Numbered from the stretch's first letter, positions 34,377 through 43,848 are shown. The stretch: 64,000 bases of DNA from SMWN01 sp965221455 (GCA_965221455.1 OZ244890.1:1-64000), one strand, 5' to 3'. Program-made: numbers and translations. The notes: generated by a model not told the origin, from the sequence alone.

Positions 34377-36047
34377 ATGAAACGTTCTCGCGGTAAAAAA
34401 GGTCGCGTTGAAGGCCGTACCATACCTCATAAGTCACTGGCTGATATTCGTGAGTTACTCGGTGATGAGCCTCGTAGCCGTGATATGCTGATTGAACACC
34501 TACACAAAATTCAGGATCACTATGGTCATATTTCCAGTCGCCACATATTGGCACTAGCGATTGACATGAACCTATCCACGGCCGAAGTGTATGAAACAGC
34601 AACTTTCTATCACCACTTCGACGTCATCAATCAAGGGGAAACGCCCCCACCACCTTTGACTATCCGTGTTTGTGAATCGTTAAGCTGTGAAATGTTTGGT
34701 GCGAAGGAACTCATTCAGCAACTAAAAGCCAGGAAAAAAGACGATGTACGGATTCAACCAGTCCCTTGTGTTGGTCGATGCAATACTGCGCCTGTCGCCG
34801 TTGTTGGAACAAATCCCATTAGTTGCGCTAATCTTGAAAAGATAGATGATGCAGTCACAAAAAAAGAAACCAATGCGACGATACCAGGGTATATTGATTA
34901 TAGTGCTTATAAAAACTCGGGTGGTTACAAAACACTAGTCAATTGTGTCAATGAAAAACACGAACGAGACGATATTATTAAATCGCTGGAGAGATCCAGG
35001 CTCCGTGGACTGGGTGGCGCGGGATTCCCTACGGGACAAAAATGGCGGATTTTAAGTCAACAGCCCAAGCCTCGTCTGATTGCTATCAATATTGATGAAG
35101 GCGAACCGGGAACATTTAAGGATCGTCATTATCTTGAACGGGACCCTCATCGTTTTATTGAAGGAACGCTGATAGCGCATTGGGCAATTGAAGCGGAAGA
35201 TATTTATATCTATTTGCGAGATGAATATGCTGGTTGCCGCAAGGTCCTGGAAAAGGAATTGACTGCTTTAAAACAAGATCCCCCATGCCAATTACCCAAT
35301 ATCCATCTACGCCGTGGCGCCGGTGCCTACATCTGCGGTGAAGAATCAGCTATGATTGAATCGATTGAAGGCAAAAAGGGTATGCCCCGTTTGCGGCCGC
35401 CATATGTCGCCCAGGTCGGTTTATTTGGTCGACCAACACTAGAGCAAAATATGGAATCCATGCATTGGATTCGGGATATTATTGAAAAAGGTGCTCAGTG
35501 GTTTTCGTCTCAGGGTCGTCATGATCGCACGGGACTAAGATCATTTTCTGTTAGTGGTCGAATCAACAAACCCGGGGTTCATCTTGCACCCGCAGGAATC
35601 ACCATGCGTGAATTAATTGATGAATATTGTGATGGCATGCTGAATGGACACAAGTTTTACGGTTACTTCCCAGGTGGTGCCTCCGGCGGCATCCTGCCAG
35701 CGTCACTCGGTGACATCCCTCTGGATTTTGACACCTTACAGCCTCATGGCTGTTTTATTGGTTCCGCCGCCATCGTTGTGCTATCAGATAAAGACAGTGC
35801 CAAACAGATGGCATTAAATGCTATGCAATTTTTCGAAGATGAGTCTTGTGGTCAATGTACACCCTGCCGTGTCGGTACAACAAAGGCCTCTCATTTGATG
35901 AAACAGAACAAATGGAATAAAGATTTACTCGAGGAACTAGCCAGAACAATGGAGGACGCTTCGATCTGTGGACTCGGTCAGGCTGCGCCTAATCCTTTAC
36001 GCTGTGCAGTAAAATATTTTCCAGAGGAATTCAATGATGGCGGCTAA
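34377..36047 (+). CDS. fdhB: NAD-dependent formate dehydrogenase beta subunit (NuoE-NuoF fusion)
   Basis: A 556-residue fusion. Residues about 20-165 are NuoE-like with a 2Fe-2S site (VCESLSCEMFG and VPCVGRCNTAPVAVV). From about 190 the NuoF-like part follows with GLGGAGFPTGQKW and NIDEGEPGTFKDRHYLERDPH (NADH and FMN binding), GAGAYICGEESAMIESIEG, and the 4Fe-4S site ESCGQCTPCRVGT near 490. This is the layout of the two-subunit, soluble, tungsten-type Fdh1 of methylotrophs; it passes electrons from formate to NAD. It overlaps fdhA by 14 bp. Confidence 0.93.
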   Translation: MKRSRGKKGRVEGRTIPHKSLADIRELLGDEPRSRDMLIEHLHKIQDHYGHISSRHILALAIDMNLSTAEVYETATFYHHFDVINQGETPPPPLTIRVCESLSCEMFGAKELIQQLKARKKDDVRIQPVPCVGRCNTAPVAVVGTNPISCANLEKIDDAVTKKETNATIPGYIDYSAYKNSGGYKTLVNCVNEKHERDDIIKSLERSRLRGLGGAGFPTGQKWRILSQQPKPRLIAINIDEGEPGTFKDRHYLERDPHRFIEGTLIAHWAIEAEDIYIYLRDEYAGCRKVLEKELTALKQDPPCQLPNIHLRRGAGAYICGEESAMIESIEGKKGMPRLRPPYVAQVGLFGRPTLEQNMESMHWIRDIIEKGAQWFSSQGRHDRTGLRSFSVSGRINKPGVHLAPAGITMRELIDEYCDGMLNGHKFYGYFPGGASGGILPASLGDIPLDFDTLQPHGCFIGSAAIVVLSDKDSAKQMALNAMQFFEDESCGQCTPCRVGTTKASHLMKQNKWNKDLLEELARTMEDASICGLGQAAPNPLRCAVKYFPEEFNDGG

Positions 36048-38847
36048 TCCTGAATATCTTGATAAAAAGATAACTAAATTCACCATGAATGGCGAATCGC
36101 TGGAAGCTATCGGTGATGAAACCATTTTACAGGCGGCTCAACGTCATGGCGTTGAAATTCCCCATTTATGCTACAAGGAAGATATGCGACCAGACGGCAA
36201 CTGTCGTGCTTGTGTCGTTGAAATAGATGGTGAACGTGTATTAGCGCCTGCTTGTTGCAGACAGCCAACAAAAGGCATGACGATTCGCAGCAATAGTGAA
36301 CGTGCCTTACATTCGCAAAAAATGGTAATTGAATTGTTAATGTCGGATATGCCACAACAAGGAAAGTCACCCTATTCCCTGAATTCAGAACTCGATAAAT
36401 GGGCCGATAAACTGGATGTATGCAAGCCTCGTTTCCATCAAAGGCAACAACCAAAGTCAGATCTGTCACACCCGGCGATAGCTGTAAACCTTGACGCTTG
36501 TATTCAATGTACCCGCTGTGTGCGCGCCTGCCGTGAAGTACAAGTCAATGATGTCATCGGCTTTGCATTTCGCGGCAATCAATCCGAGATCGTTTTTGAT
36601 ATGGCGGAACAAATGGGGGAAAGTACCTGTGTTGGCTGTGGCGAATGTGTGCAAGCCTGTCCCACTGGAGCCTTAATGCCAGCAAAAAATGTAGGCTTGG
36701 TCGCACCCGATAAACAAGTGGATTCGGTCTGTCCTTATTGCGGTGTTGGTTGTCAATTGACTTATAACGTCAAAAATAATCAAATTCAGTACGTGCAAGG
36801 ACGTAATGGCCCTGCAAATCTGGGACGGCTCTGTGTAAAAGGTCGTTATGGTTTCGATTATGTTCAACATGCCAGCCGCCTGACGATGCCTCTTATTCGT
36901 AAAGCGGACTCGAAAAAAACAGCTACCTTGATAGAGCATCAGGACATCAACAAACATTTCAGGGAAGCAAGCTGGGAAGAAGCATTGGAACTCGCCGCCG
37001 GGAATTTACTGGATATACGTGACAATCAAGGTTCAGAAGCACTTGCCGCCTTCGGTTGTGCCAAGGGAAGTAACGAAGAAGCCTATCTATTGCAGAAATT
37101 AGTGAGGACCGGTTTTGGCACCAATAATGTCGACCACTGTACTCGCCTGTGCCATGCGTCATCCGTCGTCGCCCTACTTGAGACTATCGGTTCAGGCGCC
37201 GTCTCAAATCAGGTGGCTGATGGCACTCAAGCTGAAGTCATGATCGTCATCGGAGCAAGACCGAATGATAACCATCCGGTTGCAGCAACTTTTATTAAGA
37301 ATGCAACTGACCGTGGAAGTAAATTAATCCTGATTGAACCCTATGGATCTGAAATGTATCTGCACGCAGAGCATTTACTCAAATTAAGACCAGGAACAGA
37401 TATCTTGTTGCTGAATGGCATCATGCACACCATTATTAGCGAAGACTTGCATAACAAAGAATTTATTGCACAACACACGGATGGTTTTGATGTTCTAAAA
37501 GATGGTTTGCAAAATTATAGCGCGGAAACCGTCGCGCCTGTCTGTGGTATTTCCGTAGACACAATCAAAACTGTCGCACGCCTTTATGCCACTGCAAAAA
37601 CGGCTATTATCTTCTGGGGCATGGGGATATCACAGCATATCCATGGCACAGATAATGCCCGATGTCTTATTTCAATGGCATTACTAACAGGACAAATCGG
37701 TAGACCTGGCACAGGACTACATCCCTTACGTGGGCAGAATAATGTACAGGGGGCATCTGATGTTGGACTTATCCCCATGGTATACCCTGACTATCAACCT
37801 GTTGCAGATAAGGAAGTCCGCCAGAATTTTGAAAAATTATGGGGACAAGAATTAAATCCTGTTCCGGGCAAAACGGTTGTCGAGATTATGCACGCTATAC
37901 ACGATGGTGAGCTTAATGGCCTATATATCATGGGTGAAAATCCGGCGATGTCGGACCCAAACCTGAATCATGCCAGGGAAGCATTATCCATGCTCGACCA
38001 TCTGATTGTGCAGGACATTTTTTTTACAGAAACTTGTAGCTATGCCGATGTCATATTACCTGCTTCTGCATTCCCGGAAAAAGACGGCACTTTTACAAAT
38101 ACCGACCGTCGTGTACAAATGGGTCGAAAGGCGATCAACCCACCAGGCAATGCCCGACAGGATCTGTGGATAATTCAGGAAATTGCCAGACGTATCGGGC
38201 TTGATTGGCATTATAATGGGCCGAAAGAAGTGTTTTCGGAAATGCGTGAGGCCATGCCCAGCATCGCCGGAATGACTTGGGAGCGCCTAGAGAAGGAAGA
38301 TTCACTGACCTATCCATTGAAAAATGAGGGAGATCCAGGAGAACCCGTCATATTCAAGAATGGGGTATTTCCAACGGACGATGGCAGAGGACGTTTCGTT
38401 CCCGCTGAATATGTAAAACCTGCTGAGTTGCCTGATGACAATTATCCATTTGTTTTCATCACGGGACGTCAGTTAGAACATTGGCATACGGGGACAATGA
38501 CGCGACATTCATTTGTCCTTGATACCTTGGAGCCGGAACCTTGTGTCATGATACACCCAGGCGATCTTGAACAATTCGGATTAAAAACCGGTGATTGTAT
38601 TGTGATTGAATCACGCCGAGGAAAAATTACAACAACAACTCGCGCTGATGAACATATGCAGGAAGGCGTTCTCATGATGCCCTTCACCTACAGTGAAGCA
38701 GCAGCTAACTTAATTACAAATGATGCGCTTGATCCCTTCGCCAAGATACCCGAGTTCAAATTTTGTGCTGTTAAATTAAGCCCCGGTCTACCTGATGTAG
38801 ACAGGTTTCAGCAACAAGAGGTTGTTACGAACGAAAAGCACAATTGA
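36034..38847 (+). CDS. fdhA: NAD-dependent formate dehydrogenase alpha subunit
   Basis: A 937-residue catalytic subunit oxidising formate to CO2. The N-terminus is a NuoG-like 2Fe-2S ferredoxin (CYKEDMRPDGNCRACVVEI, then CCRQ). Two 4Fe-4S motifs follow (CIQCTRCVRAC near 155 and CVGCGECVQACP near 197), then the 4Fe-4S of the catalytic domain (CPYCGVGCQLTY near 233). The pterin-bound metal ligand is a cysteine, in HCTRLCHASS near 370, not selenocysteine. The C-terminal domain has FITGRQLEHWHTGTMTRHS. With fdhB it matches the two-subunit Fdh1 type. It is the last gene of the fhcBADC-fdhBA run. Confidence 0.95.
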   Translation: MMAANPEYLDKKITKFTMNGESLEAIGDETILQAAQRHGVEIPHLCYKEDMRPDGNCRACVVEIDGERVLAPACCRQPTKGMTIRSNSERALHSQKMVIELLMSDMPQQGKSPYSLNSELDKWADKLDVCKPRFHQRQQPKSDLSHPAIAVNLDACIQCTRCVRACREVQVNDVIGFAFRGNQSEIVFDMAEQMGESTCVGCGECVQACPTGALMPAKNVGLVAPDKQVDSVCPYCGVGCQLTYNVKNNQIQYVQGRNGPANLGRLCVKGRYGFDYVQHASRLTMPLIRKADSKKTATLIEHQDINKHFREASWEEALELAAGNLLDIRDNQGSEALAAFGCAKGSNEEAYLLQKLVRTGFGTNNVDHCTRLCHASSVVALLETIGSGAVSNQVADGTQAEVMIVIGARPNDNHPVAATFIKNATDRGSKLILIEPYGSEMYLHAEHLLKLRPGTDILLLNGIMHTIISEDLHNKEFIAQHTDGFDVLKDGLQNYSAETVAPVCGISVDTIKTVARLYATAKTAIIFWGMGISQHIHGTDNARCLISMALLTGQIGRPGTGLHPLRGQNNVQGASDVGLIPMVYPDYQPVADKEVRQNFEKLWGQELNPVPGKTVVEIMHAIHDGELNGLYIMGENPAMSDPNLNHAREALSMLDHLIVQDIFFTETCSYADVILPASAFPEKDGTFTNTDRRVQMGRKAINPPGNARQDLWIIQEIARRIGLDWHYNGPKEVFSEMREAMPSIAGMTWERLEKEDSLTYPLKNEGDPGEPVIFKNGVFPTDDGRGRFVPAEYVKPAELPDDNYPFVFITGRQLEHWHTGTMTRHSFVLDTLEPEPCVMIHPGDLEQFGLKTGDCIVIESRRGKITTTTRADEHMQEGVLMMPFTYSEAAANLITNDALDPFAKIPEFKFCAVKLSPGLPDVDRFQQQEVVTNEKHN

Positions 38848-38888
38848 AACGTAACATTATTACTCATGACAAAATTAAGGTTACGTTT
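38847..38888. other. inverted repeat at the end of the fhc-fdh operon
   Basis: AAACGTAAC (38847-38855) and GTTACGTTT (38880-38888) are perfect 9-bp arms with a 24-base spacer, starting at the fdhA stop. There is no T-run, so it is not a standard intrinsic terminator. It may be an RNA-end structure or a protein-binding site. Confidence 0.35.
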
Positions 38889-38956
38889 AAACTTGAGAGT
38901 GGAATATTATGTACTAACTAAATAAGTAATCTTATTCTGAACAAGATCAGCGCCTG

Positions 38957-39715
38957 TCATTTGCCGACAACTTTCTCATTAAATTTTATACTTTTCAGCG
39001 TTAATACTTCTTCTATTAGCGGGGCATCAGGGTTCTCTACATCATTGATAACTGTTTTTACCTGATATAGCTTGCCAGGCACCGTGTCTGACAGAATAAA
39101 TTCATAACGTTTATCTGAAAACTCTTTTAACCTTTCTTTATTCACATGACTGTGAAACGGATCCAAAACAATTTTCTCACCCTGATGTTTCTCGCCATTA
39201 AAATCAATGGTAATACTTTCACTCTCATTACTATCTGCCATAGCCAATTTAATCTCACGCAAAAAATATTTCCAATTCCCGCCCGTCAGACGATTCATTT
39301 CATGGATATCACCTTGTAGATATGCACCAATTACAGGGTTCCCCAGAACATTCGTTACGTTACTTGCTGAAATATTTTGTTTTCTCTCGGCCGAGAAGAA
39401 CTGGAGCCGGGTATTTCGGGTATTGTCTTCATTAATCTCGACAACATCCAGATAGACATCATCCAAAAATCCATCCTCATAAGACCCTGTTTTTTCAAAC
39501 TCATAATGCAACCTTGCCGGTTGTTCTATGTTCAACAAATGTTTATCCATCCAAAGTTTAATTTCAGTGTTGGAAAATTCAAACTCGTCCGGATCGACTC
39601 TCACTGAATCCTCTATTGAGCCAATTTGTGGCGTCATTTTGTCTTTTACCGCTTCTCCACCATGTGCCGTCAGCGAGCAAAAAACCATTACCACAAAGAG
39701 CAAATATCTAACCAT
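38957..39715 (-). CDS. periplasmic protein of unknown function next to xoxJ
   Basis: A 252-residue protein with a clear signal peptide (LLFVVMVFCSLTAHG, cleavage after about residue 19). The mature part is acidic and mostly beta, with RLHYEFEKTGSYEDGFLDDVYLDV and a tail VKTVINDVENPDAPLIEEVL. No catalytic motif or cysteine pair is visible. I do not recognise the family. It is the last gene of the minus-strand set xoxF, pseudoazurin, xoxJ and this gene, so a role in methanol dehydrogenase maturation, or as an outer factor of lanthanide handling, is possible but unproven. Confidence 0.75.
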   Translation of the reverse strand: MVRYLLFVVMVFCSLTAHGGEAVKDKMTPQIGSIEDSVRVDPDEFEFSNTEIKLWMDKHLLNIEQPARLHYEFEKTGSYEDGFLDDVYLDVVEINEDNTRNTRLQFFSAERKQNISASNVTNVLGNPVIGAYLQGDIHEMNRLTGGNWKYFLREIKLAMADSNESESITIDFNGEKHQGEKIVLDPFHSHVNKERLKEFSDKRYEFILSDTVPGKLYQVKTVINDVENPDAPLIEEVLTLKSIKFNEKVVGK

Positions 39716-39758
39716 ATGAATCAGCTGTTCTGTCAGGAGATGAAAAACGAATCACAGA

Positions 39759-40670
39759 CTAATCACTATCTTTTGGCTCCGGTTTAGGCACCACTTCCAC
39801 AATTGGAATACCATAACTACTGATAATGTCATTAATTTCTCCCTGATGTTTATCAATTAATTGATTTAATTGCCCCTGCCATTCCGGTTCGCCACGCCTG
39901 ATTCCCATGGACATATTGAAAACAAACTTCATTTCAGGGTTTTCTGGATCATCTGCCAACGATAGAATCACCAATTCACCCTTATCTTTATTTTGTTTGC
40001 TGTAATATGCTGCTGTAGGTCCCCAGACGATAGTGGCATCCATTTTTCCTGCGTACAAATCATCCAGAATTATCTCGGTAGGATTTAGACGCGCATCGCC
40101 TAACTGAAACTGATACGGCACCATGTCATCCATCAGGTTATGTTTAAATACCCAAAGCTGTGCAGGACCACGATCAAATAAGCCGATTCTTATTTTTTTT
40201 CCATCATTATTCAATGTTGCCAGCATGTCGGGTTCCGTAACACCATCCAACCCTCTTCCCTTCACATAAACCAAAGCATAAGTTGCGGCGTAGTAGGGCT
40301 TCGTTGTTGCTGCCAACTCAAAGTGCTCCGGTACACTTAAAACCAAATCACATTTATATTTACCATCCTCTAAACTAGCGAGCGTATTACGAATAAACCC
40401 TATTCTTTGTGGAAACCATTCATACTTAAGCTCAGCATCAAGCTCTCTGGAGAGTAATTCAGCGATTTTGTTTTCCATGCCCTCCTCGTTTTTATTGGAA
40501 AACGGCATCAACTCAGGATCAGCACACACTTTCAGCACGGAGCTATCATTAGATTTTGATTCCTCGGCTATTACAAGTGTGCTATGAACTCCAAATACAA
40601 GAACAGAAAACACGACAACGATCAATCGCTCCAATGCTATACCAAAAACATCAATTTTTAGTGCATTCAT
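39759..40670 (-). CDS. xoxJ: XoxJ, periplasmic binding-fold protein of XoxF dehydrogenase
   Basis: A 303-residue protein with a signal peptide or anchor (hydrophobic residues about 17-35) and a type 2 periplasmic solute-binding fold: LKVCADPELMPFSNKNEEGMENKIAELLSREL is the typical start of quinoprotein-dehydrogenase-associated binding proteins (MxaJ/XoxJ). Further family-like blocks are VLSVPEHFELAATTKPYYAATYALVYVKGRG and TIVWGPTAAYYSK. XoxJ is thought to assist activation or cofactor loading of XoxF. It follows the pseudoazurin gene by 15 bp. Confidence 0.9.
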   Translation of the reverse strand: MNALKIDVFGIALERLIVVVFSVLVFGVHSTLVIAEESKSNDSSVLKVCADPELMPFSNKNEEGMENKIAELLSRELDAELKYEWFPQRIGFIRNTLASLEDGKYKCDLVLSVPEHFELAATTKPYYAATYALVYVKGRGLDGVTEPDMLATLNNDGKKIRIGLFDRGPAQLWVFKHNLMDDMVPYQFQLGDARLNPTEIILDDLYAGKMDATIVWGPTAAYYSKQNKDKGELVILSLADDPENPEMKFVFNMSMGIRRGEPEWQGQLNQLIDKHQGEINDIISSYGIPIVEVVPKPEPKDSD

Positions 40671-40685
40671 AATATTTGTTTTTCT

Positions 40686-41114
40686 TTATTTACCTTGTGT
40701 TGCAAGTTTCTTCTTGAGCTTGAAGATGACACCCTTTTCTCTACCCTTGGCGTTACTGTCAATTTGTTCCATGTTATTGGCTTCTCCAACGATGATTGCG
40801 CCCGCCATACCATTCGGAAAGTGTGGATTACACTTATAGATGTAGACACCTTCCTTATCTAAAGTTATAGCAAGCTCCTGACCAATATCGGATTTCCAGG
40901 GTGTCGCGCCTTCAGGAATCAAGCCTTCCATTGATTCGGTATCATGTATGGTCATATTTATCCATTTCACGGTATCGCCAGGTTCTATAAATAAATGCAT
41001 AGGATTAAAATTAGTCGCACCTGCGGAAATAATATGCTCTTCTGCTACTGCATTGAAGGAAATAAGCAAGACTGACATCGCAGAAAATTTCAAAATAATC
41101 TTTATAATTTTCAT
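40686..41114 (-). CDS. pseudoazurin-like blue copper protein
   Basis: A 142-residue cupredoxin with a signal peptide (residues 1-24, ending NAVA). The type 1 copper ligands are visible: His57 (TIHDTESM), Cys95 and His98 (YKCNPHF) and Met103 (NGMAG). NFNPMHLFIEPGDTVKW and the IPEGATPWKS segment are characteristic of pseudoazurin. The protein has an unusual lysine-rich 30-residue C-terminal tail. Pseudoazurins carry single electrons in the periplasm. Placement exactly between xoxF and xoxJ, where xoxG (cytochrome c) usually lies, suggests that it is the electron acceptor of XoxF here; that is inference. Confidence 0.9.
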   Translation of the reverse strand: MKIIKIILKFSAMSVLLISFNAVAEEHIISAGATNFNPMHLFIEPGDTVKWINMTIHDTESMEGLIPEGATPWKSDIGQELAITLDKEGVYIYKCNPHFPNGMAGAIIVGEANNMEQIDSNAKGREKGVIFKLKKKLATQGK

Positions 41115-41258
41115 CTACTTTTTCTCCAAGTATCTAACTAACTACAAATACAATATATCAAAATTATTGACCAACATTTTTTGCATCTGATAGATTTGTT
41201 CTTCAAATTCAATAGTATCTACATAATATTAAATTTAGGTCGACGCACATCGTGTGTG

Positions 41259-41279
41259 ACTTATGCGTCTAGCATAAGT
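41259..41279. other. perfect hairpin upstream of the pseudoazurin gene
   Basis: ACTTATGC (41259-41266) and GCATAAGT (41272-41279) pair with a 5-base loop, 145 bp upstream of the pseudoazurin start. It may be an operator or an RNA structure. No T-run follows on the minus strand. Confidence 0.3.
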
Positions 41280-41382
41280 TCTTCCGTCTCTTTATAAAAT
41301 TTATTGTTTTTTCTGAAAATTTCTTGAGTTGCTTGGTACATGTATGGCATGTCAATTCTAACTACCATCTCCCTCACAACAC

Positions 41383-41417
41383 AAAAAAGGGTCCCAACCT
41401 TAAAAGATCGGGACCCT
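41383..41417 (-). terminator. Rho-independent terminator of xoxF
   Basis: AGGGTCCC (41388-41395) pairs with GGGACCCT (41410-41417) over a 14-base loop; on the minus strand a T-run (41388-41383) follows. It is about 50 bp past the xoxF stop. The downstream pseudoazurin and xoxJ genes are therefore expressed by read-through or from their own promoter in 41115-41380. Confidence 0.85.
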
Positions 41418-41468
41418 ATGCACTTATTAAAACTTACGAACTTTCGTTCGTAATCTTATTGTGGCTAC

Positions 41469-43376
41469 TTAAGGCAGTGAGAACACCATCAAAGTACCAC
41501 CAGCCCGTGAAGAATTCAACAAGCCTCTGTAACCACCAACAGCACCGAGTGCCGCCGTATCAGGAGCTGCGGCCAAACCCGGGATGGCAACAACTGCGCC
41601 AGCCCAACCACCGATACCTGACAGGACGCCAACATACTGCTTGCCATTGTGCGCCCAAGTGTTGAAGTTGCCGATGATGCCTGAAGGAGTCTTAAACTTC
41701 CAAAGAAGCTTGCCACTCTTGGCATCTACAGCCTTCGCCCAACCTTCAAGATTGCCGTAGTAAACGACGCCACCTGCGGTTGCAAGGACACCTGACCATA
41801 CTGAATACTGCTCAGGAATAGACCATACGATCTTACCTGTGCTGGCATCCCATGCAATCATGTTACCCATGTTGTCTTTTGCTGCATTGTTGTTCGGGCA
41901 ATCCGGACATACTGCACCAGCAGGATACATGGTTAAGTTTGCATTCACAAAAGCCTGACCAGAAACATATTTATTACCACCAGCAGCATAGCTAACCGGC
42001 TCGTAGGTCATGCACACGTGGTTGGTAGGAACGTAGAAAAGACCTGTATCCGGAGAATACGCAGCAGGCTGCTCATCTTTCGTACCCAAAGCCGCAGGAC
42101 AAATGTCTTTGGTGACAACATCTTGGCCCTTACCATTCTTACCCGTACTATATTTGGCGACACGCTGCGGCAGACCTGTCTTCAGATCAACACCCGTTGC
42201 CCAGTTCACTGCCGGATCATATTTCTCAGCAAGCAGCAGAGCACCTGTTTTACGATTCATGGTGTAGGCAAAACCGTTACGGTCAAAGTGAACCAGTGCC
42301 GGAGTCATTTTACCCTTGACTTTGAAGTCAGCCAAAATCATTTCGTTAACACCATCATAGTCCCACTCATCATGAGGCGTCATCTGATAGACCCAACGTG
42401 CAACACCGGTATCAATATCACGAGCAAAAATGGACATTGACCACTTGTTGTCGCCCGGACGTACAACCGGATTCCAAGTACCTGGATTACCGTTACCGTA
42501 GTACACCAGATTTTCTTCAAAGTCTGCTGGCCACCAACCCCATGTAGAACCACCGCCTTGCTTCCACTGGTCACCCTTCCAGGACTTCAAGCTGGAATCT
42601 TTACCAACTTTCTTGCCCAGTGAGGTTGTGTTAGCGTCAAACAGCATGTCTGAGTCAGGACCCATGCTAAACGCACGCCATGCTAAAGAACCATCCTTTG
42701 CATTATATGCAGCTAGCCAACAACGAACACCAAATTCAGCACCTGAACAACCAGTGATAACTTTATCCTTGATTGGGTGTGGAGCATTGGTATTAGTCAT
42801 ACCCGATGTAGGACCATAGGGACCTCCCAAGCTAGCAGGAATATCCGCGCCATTTACAGCAGACCACACTTTTTTACCTGTCTTGGCATTCAAGGCGACC
42901 AAAGTGGTATCAGCCTGTTGCAGATAAATCTGACCCATTGAATAACCGAGACCACGGTTGACAGTATCACAGCACATCACCGGGACAACTACGTCGAAAT
43001 CCTGCTGTGGCTCATAATGCCAAATGATATCCAGTGTATCCAGGTCAATCGCAAATGTGTTATTTGGGAAAGCAGCATGGATGTAGAGCGTATCGCCCGA
43101 GAGACCCGTTGCAGAACTGGGCAGAACCAAAGGACCACCTTCATGGCCACGTAGAACACCTGTAGAGAATGTCCATGCAGTTACCACTTTACCGGCATTT
43201 TTGCTATTGATTTGCTTCAATGCGGAATAGCGATGATTGTCGTAATTACCACCTGGAAATGCCCAATAATTGGGATTCTGTGTCAGCTTGCGAACTTCAT
43301 CATTCGCAGACGCAACCACAGGCACCACTAGAGCGATCGCAGCGATCACTAATGATTTAAAAGATATTTTACTCAT
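41469..43376 (-). CDS. xoxF: lanthanide-dependent PQQ methanol dehydrogenase
   Basis: A 635-residue periplasmic quinoprotein that oxidises methanol, with a 24-residue signal peptide (VVPVVASA) and a strong ribosome-binding site (GAGGAGG) before ATG 43376. The eight-bladed propeller carries W-motif repeats. The adjacent cysteine pair of MCCDTVNRGL forms the disulfide ring next to PQQ. At residues 338-341 the sequence is WDYD: Asp339 is the catalytic base and Asp341 is the extra aspartate that defines lanthanide-binding XoxF; calcium MxaF has Ala there. No mxaI or mxaF is nearby. It has its own terminator and a long upstream region. It is the first gene of xoxF, pseudoazurin, xoxJ. Confidence 0.97.
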   Translation of the reverse strand: MSKISFKSLVIAAIALVVPVVASANDEVRKLTQNPNYWAFPGGNYDNHRYSALKQINSKNAGKVVTAWTFSTGVLRGHEGGPLVLPSSATGLSGDTLYIHAAFPNNTFAIDLDTLDIIWHYEPQQDFDVVVPVMCCDTVNRGLGYSMGQIYLQQADTTLVALNAKTGKKVWSAVNGADIPASLGGPYGPTSGMTNTNAPHPIKDKVITGCSGAEFGVRCWLAAYNAKDGSLAWRAFSMGPDSDMLFDANTTSLGKKVGKDSSLKSWKGDQWKQGGGSTWGWWPADFEENLVYYGNGNPGTWNPVVRPGDNKWSMSIFARDIDTGVARWVYQMTPHDEWDYDGVNEMILADFKVKGKMTPALVHFDRNGFAYTMNRKTGALLLAEKYDPAVNWATGVDLKTGLPQRVAKYSTGKNGKGQDVVTKDICPAALGTKDEQPAAYSPDTGLFYVPTNHVCMTYEPVSYAAGGNKYVSGQAFVNANLTMYPAGAVCPDCPNNNAAKDNMGNMIAWDASTGKIVWSIPEQYSVWSGVLATAGGVVYYGNLEGWAKAVDAKSGKLLWKFKTPSGIIGNFNTWAHNGKQYVGVLSGIGGWAGAVVAIPGLAAAPDTAALGAVGGYRGLLNSSRAGGTLMVFSLP

Positions 43377-43821
43377 GACCTCCTCCTCTTGTATTTAGTT
43401 GATCATGTTCGATCTCGCGTGTACACAAGAAAACTCTCTGACATCCTGAGATCAATAGACACCGAAGAGTTAAAAAAAGAATTTTTATTTGACTTACTTG
43501 ATTACTTGAAAGGTTGTTACTAAACGGAGCCAGTACATTCACATCTGTACCGCCGTTTTCATTTCCATTTTGTCCAAACGGACGCGAACCACGCCCACTA
43601 CAAAGGCGGTTCTGAAAATTTTCTATCGCCATGTCGTATTTTGTGTTGTTAGTCGTATGTTTGTGTTGTTAGTAGACATCTGCATATAAGCACACATTCA
43701 TCAAAAATCAGCGAAGCTATGTTTTGTTCAACTCACGGACCACGCAACTTTAAGTTGTACTATATCGTGCGAGCAAGTCCGCTCGCGATGACTGCTTGAA
43801 CTCAGCTACAGCGAGGTCGGC
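43377..43821 (-). promoter_or_regulatory. predicted long structured 5' leader of xoxF
   Basis: If the promoter at 43822-43848 is used, xoxF has a leader of roughly 440 nt. It contains a hairpin near 43764-43790 (GCGAGC/GCTCGC core), one at 43523-43557 (AACGG-GTACA with TGTAC-CCGTT) and a duplicated tgtgttgttagt near 43650-43675. A short frame at 43369-43632 overlaps the xoxF start but has no protein-like features. A leader this long suggests post-transcriptional control; the signal is unknown. Confidence 0.35.
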
Positions 43822-43848
43822 ATTGTACACCACCTTCACCTCTGTCAA
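43822..43848 (-). promoter_or_regulatory. candidate promoter for xoxF
   Basis: On the minus strand TTGACA (43848-43843) is followed after 15 bases by TACAAT (43827-43822). Both boxes are good; the spacer is two bases short of optimal. It is the only near-consensus pair I found between xoxF and the gene at 44172. Confidence 0.4.

Noticed and set aside
43369..43632. An 87-codon minus-strand frame in the xoxF leader
   Set aside because: No recognised family, low-complexity composition and overlap with the xoxF start; more likely untranslated leader.
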